Origin: Timema cristinae
Lineage: Eukaryota; Arthropoda; Insecta; Phasmatodea; Timematidae
Reading direction: 5' to 3'
Assembly: GCA_039000515.1 (NCBI GenBank)
Contig: JBCFYV010011172.1
Span: forward strand, 75,199,250-75,263,249
Length of the DNA: 64,000 nucleotides
In this document: one piece after another, positions 34,262 through 45,258 of the stretch
Numbering within the stretch: position 1 is the stretch's first letter
Layout of the letters: each line of letters begins with the position of its first letter
Made by a program: the position numbers and the translations under genes
The notes under the pieces: generated by a model
Seen by the model: the letters and a program-made list of their open reading frames with translations, nothing else
Database searches by the model: none
What the model was told of the DNA's origin: nothing

Positions 34262-34800
34262 GCATCATCACGATTTGACCTTTGCTTTGACTCCGTGACC
34301 TAATTTCAGGTCACTTGGATGCTATTCGTGTTGCAGCCCGTGTGGGGGTTTACCTGGTGACGTCACGCCCTCCCCATCTTCTTTCTATGTCATTGGGGTG
34401 ACGTATGGTTACTCCCCGATCTAGGGTGCCAATTTTGCAGGGATTTTTTCTACATGATAGAACAGAATTGGTGACGTCATCAAGGTAGGTGTTTAATGAA
34501 CTGTTAGCGACAGTTTCGTGGGGAGTTTTTGATGGATTGAAATAAGTCTGACTTAACCGTGGAAGTTTTATGGCACGTCCTACACCTAAAAAATAAATAG
34601 AGAAATGTTGCATCCCTGATTGTGAAACATGATGGTTGTAATCCTGTCTGTGATTGTGCAAAACAGGCCCTAGGGGTGATGTAACCATCCTGACTATTAT
34701 TTCCGTAATCTTGATACGTCGTTTGGCACCAAATTGGTGGCATTGATCACAGCATGTAGAAACAGGTTGAAAGTAGTTCATGGGTAACATCGCTAAAATG
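34262..34800 (+). repeat. Dispersed repeat family D, plus-strand copy
   Basis: It matches, inverted, 41819-42312. Shared blocks include 'tttgacctttgc', 'ttggatgctattcgtgttgcagcccgtgtg' with CAACCCGTGTG, GGTGACGTCA, 'ggggagtttttga', 'attgtgcaacat' and 'ggcaccaaattgg'. It carries several TGACGTCA CRE palindromes. No protein is assigned. Confidence 0.65.
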
Positions 34801-35200
34801 TTGCAGCCCTGACTGCTTTAGACTATATTAGAGTGATGATTTCTAAGTGGATGAAAGAAGCTCACAAAATAAAAGGTTATTGACCTTAGGTGAGGCAATC
34901 AAAATGTTAAAATCCTGTCTGTGATTGCATAATCCTTGGAAATTGAAAATTAGAATTTCCCCTTTACCACCTCCCCTTGTTTCACTTTCGACAAAGGGCA
35001 TTGGCCCTAGGTGACGACATCATAATGTTGTAATCCTGTCTGTGATTATGTAATACCGATGTGGCGTCTGACATTATTTCCAACATGTTGAAACAGGATT
35101 AAAGTAGGTCACAAGTGACGTTAATATAATTTTTAAACCCTGATGACGCCATCAGAATTTTTCGACCCTGGTGTTACTTTGGCCCCCGCGTGGTGGGTAC
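34801..35200 (+). repeat. Degenerate repeats of family D sub-blocks
   Basis: Phrases such as 'aatgttgtaatcctgtctgtgatt' and 'gtgacg(a/t)catcaaaat' recur near 34895, 35025 and 35130. The neighbouring family D copy is therefore partly tandem. Confidence 0.5.
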
Positions 35201-35224
35201 TATTCTAGACATGTTTAAACAGGA

Positions 35225-35425
35225 ATATTGGAGTTTGTGAGAATGATTATTTGGGCGCATTGCAATTGGGACACGTAACAAGTTATGATCTCCGTTTGAA
35301 AAGGGAGGCGTTAATCCTACATTACAACTGGGCCGTCAACAATACTACTGGGCCACGTCTACATGTCAACTTAATTGATTAAGTGAATTCCAATTGGCCA
35401 CGTACACCTGTTGAGACAAGGTCGT
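35225..35425. promoter_or_regulatory. Candidate intronic regulatory element
   Basis: This is unique sequence with dense homeodomain/NK-type cores (GCATTGCAATTGGG, 'aattgattaagtg', 'ccaattggccacg'). A repeated CTGGGCC(G/A)(T/C)(C/G)T phrase also occurs. There is no coding frame. Function is inferred from composition only. Confidence 0.25.
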
Positions 35426-36575
35426 GCATAGACATATATACAAACTATAGACAACCCTCTTCGATTTTTGGAGCTCTCGCCAGAACACAACACCGCAAAT
35501 TTCAATAAGGCTGTAAACGTATAAAATCCAGAAGGGTATCCGATAAATATCTATTTATTGTTATTTTTTCCTTCAATTTTAGGGGTAGAGGGATACTTCC
35601 AAAAACCTTTCTCTAGAACATAACCTAACCTAACTATTTTCCTACAAATGTTTACCAACAACAAATCTCTAAAAGACTTAACATGGTTTAGCATTCCTAC
35701 AAATGTTTACTAACAACGACGAACTTGAATAAAGCAAGTAAAATTTCTATATAAAATTATGTCTTGTATTACTTGTAAGCAGAATAAGGTGGAGTAGATA
35801 AAATTATTATGTGTCTATGTTTTGGAAAGTGAACGTGGCACAATTCACCTATGGGCCTGTTCCAAATAAGCTATTACGCTTTTAAGAGATCTATATCTTT
35901 TATAATCCTCCTCGTCAGTGAACGTGGCCCAGTTCACCTGTGTGATTAAGATCTAATCGGCCTCGTGGCCCAGTTGTAATGCTCCGGATTATTTATAATA
36001 CATGTTGTGCGGTAGTAAAACATAACATGATGGACATATATGTATTTAGTTTCTTCTCTATGGAGGAAATAATAAGCAGTTTCTTGACATCGTTGTGGGA
36101 ACAATGGCATCGTTACTGCATAACACAAAAGAATATTTTAGGTAACATAAAAGTTAAATATACAAAAATTGGTTGGGTGACAATGTCAATTCCAAACTCA
36201 GAAAAACATTTTAGGGGGCCAAAAAGTTCAATATACAGAAAATTATTTGGATGAAACAGCCAGTACAAAACATAGAAAAATATTTTAGAGGGCAAAACAA
36301 ATTATGTTACTAAAATATTAAATGACAACGTCAATCTACAAAAATAAAATCTGGGAAATTTTGACTAGTATTATATAAGCAGGTATGTAGTTGTAGTTAT
36401 TCACCTGAAAATAAAATAATCCAAAAAGTCGTGGGTGTGTAGATTAAAGAAAATAACGTGTTTTCTCGCAGAAATATATGAAAAATGTCTAATCTTTAAG
36501 GAATGATATGTTAGTGGAATTGTCTAAAATGAAACATAATAAAGGTTATCATTCAATCTGTATGAATGACTACCT
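35426..36575. other. No gene; small internal duplication
   Basis: Within 36125-36300 the phrases 'aatattttagg...caaaaattggttgggtgacaa', 'aacattttagggggccaaaaagttcaatatacag' and 'aaatattttagagggcaaaa' show a degenerate roughly 60-90 bp repeat. No protein is visible. Confidence 0.4.
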
Positions 36576-37717
36576 TTTAGTCGTGATGAGAGTATTTTAA
36601 ATTACTAGGATACACAAACGACAACGTGTTATAATCATCAGTGATCCGCTGTTTGGTGCACATCAGCTGGTATAGTTTAATTTGTAAAACGATGCATACG
36701 GTCACCAAACATTTCCTTGCAAATTTGTGCACTATCTGTATGTATCCATCCGTAGAATTTTCAATAACCATTACCTTAAAAATGTCAAATTTAACGTTGT
36801 TCTGATTGCCATAGTTTATCGTTATCACACGAAACTTTCACACTATTTTTATTTTGGTAGGATCCCCACCAACGCAAACTTGTACACATAGTTTTTGAAG
36901 CCATTAGATACAAGTGCGTTGATGTAGCTTCCAGGAGCGTAATTCTGTATCTTATTGGTGAGATCACACAAAAAGTATTTAGTCGGTGGAATTTAATCTC
37001 CGGGGCGTTCTGTGAAAATAACGCTACTGGTATTATGGTACAAAACGCAGTCCCTCAAATTCTGAAGGATGAAACCTAGCCATAGCAGTCGTCTAGCATG
37101 CTTCCACCACATTTGTGCTAGGCTTAGTTTGTATTGCGTCAAGTTTAACCTTGTAATTGAGAAACATAAACTCATCATTAATGTCAATGACGTCGTCCAC
37201 GGTGATGTATGGGTCTAACAGGTATTTGTAAATTACACTAAGATGTTGACAACGGCTATTTGTAGTAAATTGGTTTTCTGATCAAACTTTCTCCATAGGA
37301 AATTCAAAACTGTTTAGCAAGATTCCAGACACCAGGGTTTTTCAAACAGAGTCAAAATCGAGTTTTACTCTCCACACTTACTCATAATTTTTGATTTAAG
37401 CTAACTTTTCTTCTTGGTTCTTGGAATGTAAGCCATTCTGGCCATTAACTGGCTTCATGTTTAATTCTCAAAAAATATCTATGTGCTGGTAAAACTAGCC
37501 TCCAAAATTTGTTTGATGGTCGTTAACAGATACATAATACTTCTTTACTTCATTCGTGGCTTCAATAGTGTGACCATTGTCGACAGCTTTATGGGTCTCT
37601 TTGTCTTGCCTACATTCACCTTGGTTTTTATCTTTTCTACATTTCTGGCACATTATAAACATTTGTTTTTCTTGCATTCTTGTCGACAAAACGGGGGCGA
37701 ATAAATATTGTGACCTA

Positions 37718-38848
37718 CTTCAGTGGCCACATGGTCTAAGGCACTCCTTTTGCAGTAGAATGTACTGCTGATGACAGAGATATCGAGGTTAGAATATTGG
37801 TCAGGTGTGCTACCTTCTCAACTCTTTGATTGTGTAATGTAATACATTTACAATTAAATGGGTGTAACCAATTACTCCTCAACAAAATTAGGTAGAGACC
37901 ATTTAATGATACTTTATTTAACAGAATTACATAGCAAAATTAGCTTACAGAAAGTCAGCGATATACTAATTCAAAATAATTATAGATTAACATAAAGCCA
38001 TAAAATAAATAATATGATTTAGAAACTAAGATTTAATACAATAATATAAGATATCACAAAAAATCTCACAGGGAGAATTTTACAAACAACAAAAATTAAT
38101 GTTACAGGCCTTTTTTTACAGGTAGCCTTCAAAGACTTCAATGGTCTCAATATACAATACGGTACCCTTAAGGGGTCAAGACCTGTAGGCACAGACCATC
38201 TTATCTACAAATTCACTTTATGACGTAGCCTTTGGCTCTATACAATCACAGTACAGTATAAGAGGGTATCTATGCACAACCCGTCAAAATGTTTTGATTA
38301 GCACTATCCAATCAGTGGAATTAAATAAGTGCGCTAACCAATGCCAACGTAACGACGAAGTATAGTCAATTCTTTCACCTCACGTATCCATCCATGTATC
38401 GGCGGCTCTTGTTCCAATATACCACGTTAGCCCAACCAGCCAACTCATATCCCGTTCACTGCTCCAGGAAGGCTTGTCTGTGACCGGCCACACTCGGAGA
38501 GACTGGGCCGTGGCTAACGTCATCCAGCCGCGCTGGTGAAGCGAGCCAACTTGCAATATAGACCGGCTGGACTCAGGGTTGCGTATTCAAGTTCCTTGCA
38601 AAGAGTAGTTGGCCTTAAGATGGCATATTCAAGTTCCCGGTCCAGAGGGAAGGTAGCCGTCTCAGATGTTGTATCGTATCAATACGGTACAGGTGTACTA
38701 AGGGTGGTTTTTCCAAATGGCTTTCCACTCTCAATCCACGCAAATGTGTATAAAATTCCTCTTAATATAAACTTTCTTATCCCTATAACCTTTAGCGTAA
38801 TTAGTACATAAGCTATAACCCAAACAGGTAATAAGACGCAGTACTAAA
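37718..38848 (+). mobile_element. SINE family B split by a nested insertion
   Basis: The head and box B are at 37718-37807 (CAGTGGCCACATGGTCTAAG, 'gcagtagaatgtactgctgatgac'). The body and tail are at 38688-38848 ('ggtgtactaagggtggtttttcc' to 'acaggtaataagacgcagtact'). Between them lies a foreign segment of about 880 bp. The SINE itself interrupts the Polinton polymerase. Confidence 0.75.
37808..38687. mobile_element. Unclassified ~880-bp insertion inside the SINE
   Basis: It is bounded by the near-identical 10-mers CAGGTGTGCT (left) and CAGGTGTACT (right), which look like a target duplication. The right half is GC-richer (38380-38660) and has a short internal direct repeat around 'tattcaagttcc'. 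No transposase or clear inverted ends were found, so it may be non-autonomous. Confidence 0.55.
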
Positions 38849-40535
38849 AAACTTTTGAAAGCGTAACGCTAAGTTTCGCTATGCCTTCTTCTTGATCTAC
38901 TGTTCAACATTTTGGTTCAAAGAGAATCTTTGGATGGAATACACGTCTAAGTACTTGATTGTCTCTACACGAGAAAGGTATATTTCATGGAAAGTCTTGA
39001 AGCAATTTCGCACCAGTCAAAGAATGCGTCTCCGGGACTGAGGGACTCCTTACTTTTCCTCTTGGGCAGAAACACAAATTTCCTCAAGTCCTTTTTACGT
39101 TTTATTGCATTAAACATACACTCTTACATCTCTACAACCGTTTGACCACATTATTGAGCTTTTCCACGCCGACTATGGTCGTTTGGTCTCTTGAGGATTT
39201 TTTAATAAGGTGTCTTATCAGGATAACAGAGGACACACATATATCAATAAAAAAGCCAAAACAGGTAGACTTTGGTGGTATCAGCAACTTTAGCAATGTC
39301 CTCTGCACGTTGTTCCAGCACATTTTCCTCAAGGCCTTTACCCACATGGAGAAGATAGACTTGACACTGATAAACCTCTCATATAAGCCATTCTGCAGTG
39401 ACGTGTGAACTTTGGTCCACATACTGCTACCCACTGTTAGGAATTATACCGGCGGTATTTTTCTTAAGGTGACTCCAGTGATAAACCAACATGGCTGCCC
39501 CATCGATGTACTTGATTTTCTTAAAGTGTCCACCTTAGTGCTTCAAAAGCATGTATACACAATTTAGGCATGCCATAGCAAGATCTCATATCCCACGCAA
39601 TACAATTTCAACTCATCGGCTGAAATAAAATACATAATTATCTTTGACCACGTGCCATATCCCATCTCAAAGGGCTTCCTTATTTCAACCGATGCCAAAG
39701 TCCTCCTTTGGCGGAAAAGGATCCCTAGACCCCATACTTTCATTTTTATTGAAAAAGTGAAGGAAATATTCCTTGACCAAGGACTTGTCCAAGTCTAACG
39801 TCTTTGGTATCTTGAATAACACCATCGGTAAAAATGTTAACGAATAAATAAAGTGGAGTAAATTTTGAACATGATTTACCCACCATTTATAAATTTCTTG
39901 AGAGTAAATTTTATTACCTCCATCAAATGTTTGAGATTAAATTTAGCGTTATAGCCATAGGCAATATGGCCTATGAAAATTACGTTCTTAATGCTGGTTG
40001 ATTTTATTTGCTTAAAAAATTTAAAAAAACCGTCATTTTTGCGTCACTCTTGAATATCTATATCTTATCGCCCCCACAATCAGTGAAATTATGGTTATTT
40101 CCGTCAATATGAAGGCAAGACTTTCAACAACACGTTTACACAACACAATGCTAGGTTCATGCAGGTACGTGTTGGCCGCACCCTGAAGAAGCATTTCTTG
40201 CCTGCAATTAAAATTGTAGAATGCAAACAATAAATTGCTCTTCTCCCAGCTCTACTTAGTTTTGGCTTGATTCGTATAGCGGAGATGGCCAAAAAGACGA
40301 AATTATTGTATGCTCTACAAAAAGTCTCATAAAACCTATGTGGTGGGTGGAAGCTAATGATCTATATCTTGACCATTTGAACTTATCTTACCTCTGCTTT
40401 CCTGGTACATGCGTAAGGAGGAACTATTTTCTGAGGCGGAGAGATAAATTACTGAATCAGAAAGCCGAAGCCATCATCCATGCATTTTAGTGAGGATAGC
40501 ACCATCTAGATATCATATTCAATTTTCAGAATATG

Positions 40536-40627
40536 AAATCAGGTAAATGTTTGATGGAACCGGAATTTGATCCTCGGATCCCTAACACAGAAGTCTGACA
40601 CCTTACCCCTAAACCACCAGGTCTCCA
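40536..40627 (-). mobile_element. SINE family A, partial copy
   Basis: Only the tRNA-like head is left: GGTGGTTTAGGGGTAAGG on the minus strand, a box-B-like 'ggatcaaattcc' and adjacent sequence. It interrupts the Polinton polymerase between its Cys-rich and exonuclease parts. Confidence 0.7.
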
Positions 40628-41326
40628 TAGCACCCATGTAAATGGTTTGATTTTCTAAACTGAAAATTGCCCACAAGCCTCGCGGAACTTTTTGACATCG
40701 TAGGTTTAAAACCAGAACATTTGTTGTTATAAAAAACAGGTTTGACTTACCAACCACTAACAACATACTTTACAGAGAACAGATCGATGTTAACTGCATA
40801 CCCTTTTAGCATATCACGATTTGCACATGGAATCACATTTGCCACATTTGTGCTCATTATTCGTGTTGAACGTTACAGGGCATTTGCAGCAAAAGTATGA
40901 ACACTGTCAGCGGTCAGAGATGTGATTAAATCAAAATGGTTTTGCTTTCCATCGATAAAATACAAATACAAGTATTCTTTAAGAGATGCTTGGGTGGGGT
41001 TGGCCCCCTAATAGACGATGGGCTTTCCCAGATTTTCCTGGAATACCGTGATTTTATGCTTGTAGAGGTATGTTTGAAATATCTCAGTTCAGTGAATTCA
41101 CCACCTTTCAAAATATTCACAAGGGCATCATGGCATGGATCATCTGCTTTGTATTTTTGAATATTAAACACAGTTTTTATTTGTTTCAAAGTGTTCAAGT
41201 CCATGCATTCCTATTATATTTTGACATCTCATACAATCCTGGCAGCAATCAAATCATGGAAAAGGAAATGCGTGTTGTTGTCATTATGAATAGGAATGAT
41301 CCCTTGATTTCTACAGCTGTATGTAG

Positions 41327-41344
41327 CAGGGGGGGGGGGGGGGA
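41327..41344. repeat. G homopolymer
   Basis: A run of about 15 or more G. Its length may be unreliable in the assembly. Confidence 0.8.
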
Positions 41345-41818
41345 TTTTTATCACATCTAGGTCTGCCACTCCTTCGTGGCTCATTAAAGTGGCGCAACTT
41401 GATAAAGATCCACGGCTACCTCACTAAGCTATCTTAGGAAAACAGCATCCACTACTCTGCAGAGTCGGAAGGTAGAGGGCTAACACCGTCACAAGGAGAG
41501 CATCCTCACCAGCGATTTCATCGAATGAAACAAAACTATATGATTCATTAAGCATAAACTATCTAAACAACTACTAATCTTTATGTTTCTTGTTAGTATA
41601 TCTATAACGCTAATAATTTCCTGTGCTTCCTGTAATATCCAACACATAACTAAATATATTGGTAAGCTGGTCCCTTTTCAAAGCATACACTGTTGTTTTT
41701 ACTCGACCAAATACTACTTTAAGAATTTTTAAGGTATGAAATGATGTGCCTATAACGTCCCATGTATAATAAATGGTAATGTCACCTGAAATGTACTTTC
41801 ATATAGTTTCTATATTCT

Positions 41819-42312
41819 GTGATTAATGCCCCTCAAACTGGTGCCAGACGAAACATCAAGATTACCCAAACAACAGTCCGGATTGCGACAGCAGTGTTAC
41901 GATACAGCAAGATTCAATTATTGATGTTGCACAATCACAATCAGGATTGTAACATTAATTTTCATGATCAGGGTTGCGACACTTATCCATCTATGTATAG
42001 GGGTAGGATATACTATAAGACTTTACCGGTTGAGTCAAAATGGTTTCATTCTGTCGAAAACTTCCCGTCAAGCTGTCACCGACAGGTAACTAAACACAGG
42101 TTCTGATGAAGTCTTCAATCGTGTTCCAGCATGTCAAAAACTCCCCGCCAAACTTGCACCAGTTTATCAGGCAATATCTATGCAACGCCTTAATGCCATA
42201 GGAAGAGAGAGGGTGACGTCACTGAGTAAAATTCACACGGGTTGGAATACGAAAAGCATCCAAACGAACTGAAAGCAGGTCAATGGTCAATGTGGCAAAG
42301 GTCAAATTGTAA
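41819..42312 (-). repeat. Dispersed repeat family D, minus-strand copy
   Basis: This is the inverted counterpart of 34262-34800. On the minus strand it has 'tttgacctttgcc', 'ttggatgcttttcgtattccaacccgtgtg', GTGACGTCACCCTCTCTCTT, 'ggggagtttttgacatg' and 'ggcaccagtttg'. The two copies lie 7 kb apart in intron 2 and flank the Polinton relic. Confidence 0.65.
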
Positions 42313-42339
42313 TGAGACATCTACTAAGGTTGTTTAGAA

Positions 42340-42525
42340 GAAGTTCACCCACATCAGCGTGGAGCGAGAGAGGGGGTAAGAAAATCACGGCAGTAAATTG
42401 CATGTATTCGCCTCATCTTGTGTTCATTCAACCGTGATTCGAACCTTCCATTTCCCCGTCACTGTCAATCCAGTCTATTGCGAAAGTAACGCCTTAGACT
42501 GCATGACCACTGATTTAGGGTTCCT
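42340..42525 (-). mobile_element. SINE family B, tail-less copy
   Basis: On the minus strand the head (TCAGTGGTCATGCAGTCTAA, 'gcaatagactggattgacagtgacggggaa') and box B GGTTCGAATCAC are clear. The body ends near 'cacgctgatgtggg'. Confidence 0.7.
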
Positions 42526-42773
42526 TTTATTTAATGTAAGGCATGGTTGGTAATGTAGTCGCACACTATTGATATTATTAATATTGGTAATTTTAAGGTG
42601 CTTCAACCCAAGGTTTACTAATGCCTAAGACACAATCCATTACGTTTATCCTTATATCATGAGATTTGTATTTGAAATATCCTTAATAAGACAGGAAAAT
42701 ATATACACGGTTGGGAATTAGCTTTGGTTTCAGATACTGCCGTCATTGAATTAAATATAGTCGATAAATGACA

Positions 42774-42843
42774 CCTGGACTGTGGTATCGAACCCAGGAG
42801 CGTTGGCTTAGCTGTACCATACTCTTCCAATGAGCTGTCCAGG
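42774..42843 (-). tRNA. tRNA-like 70-nt sequence (pseudogene or SINE head)
   Basis: On the minus strand, exactly 70 nt are closed by a perfect 7-bp acceptor-like stem, CCTGGAC/GTCCAGG. Box A is AGCTCATTGGAAGAGT (CTC/GAG D-stem) and box B is GGTTCGATACC. The T-stem and anticodon stem have mismatches, and there is no standard U33-type anticodon loop. A functional tRNA is therefore unlikely. It is unlike the heads of SINE families A and B. Confidence 0.45.
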
Positions 42844-43799
42844 AATAATCCAGTGACTAGGATCTTTCTTTACTTGTCAGAGTCTGCTATGTACGTTCAG
42901 CAACATGGGTGAAGAATGATCTTAAGTACGGGACGATTCTTGGCTAGCTTAGAGGCGTAGTAGTACTTGGTGAGGTAAATCAAAGCTCCCGGGTTCATTT
43001 CTCTCACCCAGATATCACACATCAACAATATTTAATTTAGTTTAAAGGAAAATATATGTCTAGAATATTCTCTAAAAGTTATTTGTAATACCTAAAAAAA
43101 ACTTTTTTTAATTTACTAGCTGTATAATTTTTTGTTTCCATACAATGTTTGAGATTAAAAGTTTCGTTTTTTGTTTTATTTTCTTCCAAGTAAAGTGAAA
43201 TCTGAAGGTTTTAGGCAACAACAGACTAACTAAATTTCTCGGTCAGTTTCTCTGCTCGGCCACTTCCCATTGTATTCTTTTGACCTTATCATTCGACTGA
43301 CCGTTCATGTGCGATTGAAGAGAAGGCTACACAGACCGTGGGTGGGAAGGGACTTAGAAAGGAGGCAGCAGGCCACGATGTGGAAAAACTAATGAGCGTA
43401 TATTTTGATGTTTTCTGCTCACATCTCCGAATACACCCTTTTGATGAACTACTACCGGTGTGGTAAAAAACGAGACAAGTCTGATATAAGACAAAAGTCA
43501 GTATAGTATCATTGTCAAATTTTAGGCTATTTATCGGATAGACCTACTTACTTAGACGACTGATTGTATCAGTACACGTCTAACCATTTTTTTAAACAGG
43601 TACAATACCCAGTTTTCCGGAAATTAATTACTTAACATCATGAAAGGTGAAAGATTTCACCAATGATGCATTTTATGAATATGCTGGAAATAAAAATCTA
43701 AACCCTTAATTTAGTATAGAGACGCGATACCAAATGAGGTAGGATGTCGGACAAGGAGCTTTTTGTTTTTTGCATATATTAAGATAGCCTTCTTTTTTA
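42844..43799. other. No gene recognised
   Basis: Intron 2 sequence without recognised features. Confidence 0.45.
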
Positions 43800-44000
43800 C
43801 TACACCGGGTCTTACTACTTGCCCAGGCTATAAGAAATGTAACTATGCTGATGGGTTTGAGGTGAGAAAGGTATAACTTAAAGGAAATGCACCCGCACTT
43901 TCTTGGAGGTAAACCATTTAGGAAAAATAAAACTCAATGTACTCGGCTCGGTTTTGAACATAGATCTTTTCATCACCGGAAGACTGGATTAGTTGAGCCT
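43800..44000 (-). mobile_element. SINE family B, decayed copy
   Basis: Tail GGGTCTTACTACTTGCCCAG, body 'gaaatgcacccgcactttcttgg', and a damaged head. It is the first of three SINE copies packed into 800 bp. Confidence 0.6.
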
Positions 44001-44094
44001 GACCTTTTGTAAACGTGCTCCACTTAATTGTATGTTTGTCAAAAAATATATTTAGTCAATAAGATGAATTATTTTTTTATCTTACAGCCTGTTC

Positions 44095-44290
44095 AATTTA
44101 TTGGCCCTATGCATGTATGATAATTATCACTCTAATAGGGTAGGGATGAGGATGGAAGCAAATTAGAGGTAAACCATCCACATTTGCATGAAAGGAGAGT
44201 GAAAAACCATGTATGAAAAACCACCATTAGTAGACCCGACCAGCATTCGAAACCCGATCTACCCGCCATCAGAAGGCCATAGCTACCTAT
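44095..44290 (-). mobile_element. SINE family B, tail-less copy
   Basis: Body 'catccacatttgcatgaaaggagagtgaaaaacc', box-B-like 'cagcattcgaaacccgatc' and a short head are visible in minus-strand orientation. Confidence 0.6.
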
Positions 44291-44364
44291 TAGAGGCTTA
44301 GACCATAAATAAATTATAAGTTAAACCTGTTAATTATTTGCTTAAAACCTTAAGAAAATACTAA

Positions 44365-44585
44365 CCACATCGGTGGGCACGTGGATAAACGTGTCAGTCT
44401 CATCTAGGCCTACTTTGGTTTACCGGTGATTGGAAGGTTGATATTAGAATCCCGGCTGGGTATGTTGAGGATCTTTTCCCACACGTATCTTTCCTCCAAA
44501 CTATACCTCCACCATCCCTCCCTCATTAGTGTAAATATCCACATGGCTGAAATGGGTCGTAAGACGTGGTGCAAACACATACACG
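44365..44585 (+). mobile_element. SINE family B copy
   Basis: Head TCGGTGGGCACGTGGATAAA, box-B-like 'atattagaatcccggctggg', body and tail GGGTCGTAAGACGTGGTGC. It is inverted relative to the two copies just upstream. Confidence 0.7.
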
Positions 44586-45258
44586 CACTAAAGTCTCTAT
44601 TACTCGGAAACCAATTTTAGCAAATGCTGAGTAGATGATCAACCGAAACATGAGCACTTTGACCACCAAGCGCAACACACAAAGCGGAAAGTGATGAATG
44701 CCAGAGACACGAAATTAACTCTGGTTCAATAATAACACATTACTTTTCCTTTATGCGCTCATTCTTTATTGAACCCTTTACCTAAGTTGTACCATTTTGT
44801 GTCAAATTTAGGATCTCAAAATTAACCTTTCAAATGGCGAGAGTTCAAATAATTTATTGGGACCAATATCATTTACTCTTTTTTTCTTTAACTACAACAT
44901 AAATAATATTTATCATGATTCGAAATTAAGAAATTAACTTAAAGACAAAACTATCATTATGTGATGGCTCTTCAGTGCCGTGAGAGGACCTGATAAAGAG
45001 GGTTATTTGAAAGCCGCTGCTTAAGCTGTATAAGGCCAAAGAAATCTCAAATAGTGAACTACGAATCACTCAATTTCACATCGCGTGCAGGAAAAAACTT
45101 TGACCCACACCTCGAACCAAGATATCCCAGATGCTGTGTGTCAGTATCTAGAGCGGATGAATAGCTCTTCAAATATCTGGACCACGGCGGAGGATGGACT
45201 AAAAATACTGTGTTGGGAATGTGTGACGAGCCACCCCTAACTGTGTAGAGTGCCTTGC
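44586..45258. other. No gene recognised
   Basis: Intron 2 sequence preceding the 33-bp array. Confidence 0.45.

Larger units (their letters stand above)
36580..41330 (-). pseudogene. Polinton/Maverick protein-primed DNA polymerase B relic
   Basis: Read on the minus strand from 41330 to 36580, this is a decayed family B DNA polymerase of the Polinton type, which replicates the element by protein priming. Blocks appear in order. An N-terminal IIPIHNDNN block is at about 41290. HFDLITSLTA (about 40940) is followed by a Cys-rich EHKCGKCDSMC segment. FAFYNFNCRQ (about 40220) stands for exonuclease motif I, FYDFE. IFIGHIAYGYNAKFNLKHL (about 40000-39910) is exonuclease II. LPMVLFKIPKTLDLDK and HFFNKNE follow (39830-39740), then PGDAFFDW (about 39020). 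After an insertion come MCQKCRKDK...C (about 37650), VLYHNTSSVIFTERPGD (37040-36993) and NYAPGSYINALVSNGFKNY (36920s). The polymerase motif C, normally DTDS, reads NTSS. Exonuclease acidic residues are changed to Asn. Several stops and frameshifts occur. It is inactive. Confidence 0.85.

Noticed and set aside
34350..34790. 146-codon minus-strand open frame similar to one at 41819-42106
   Set aside because: Both lie in inverted copies of repeat family D. The resemblance is that of the DNA repeat, and no start, splice or domain evidence exists.
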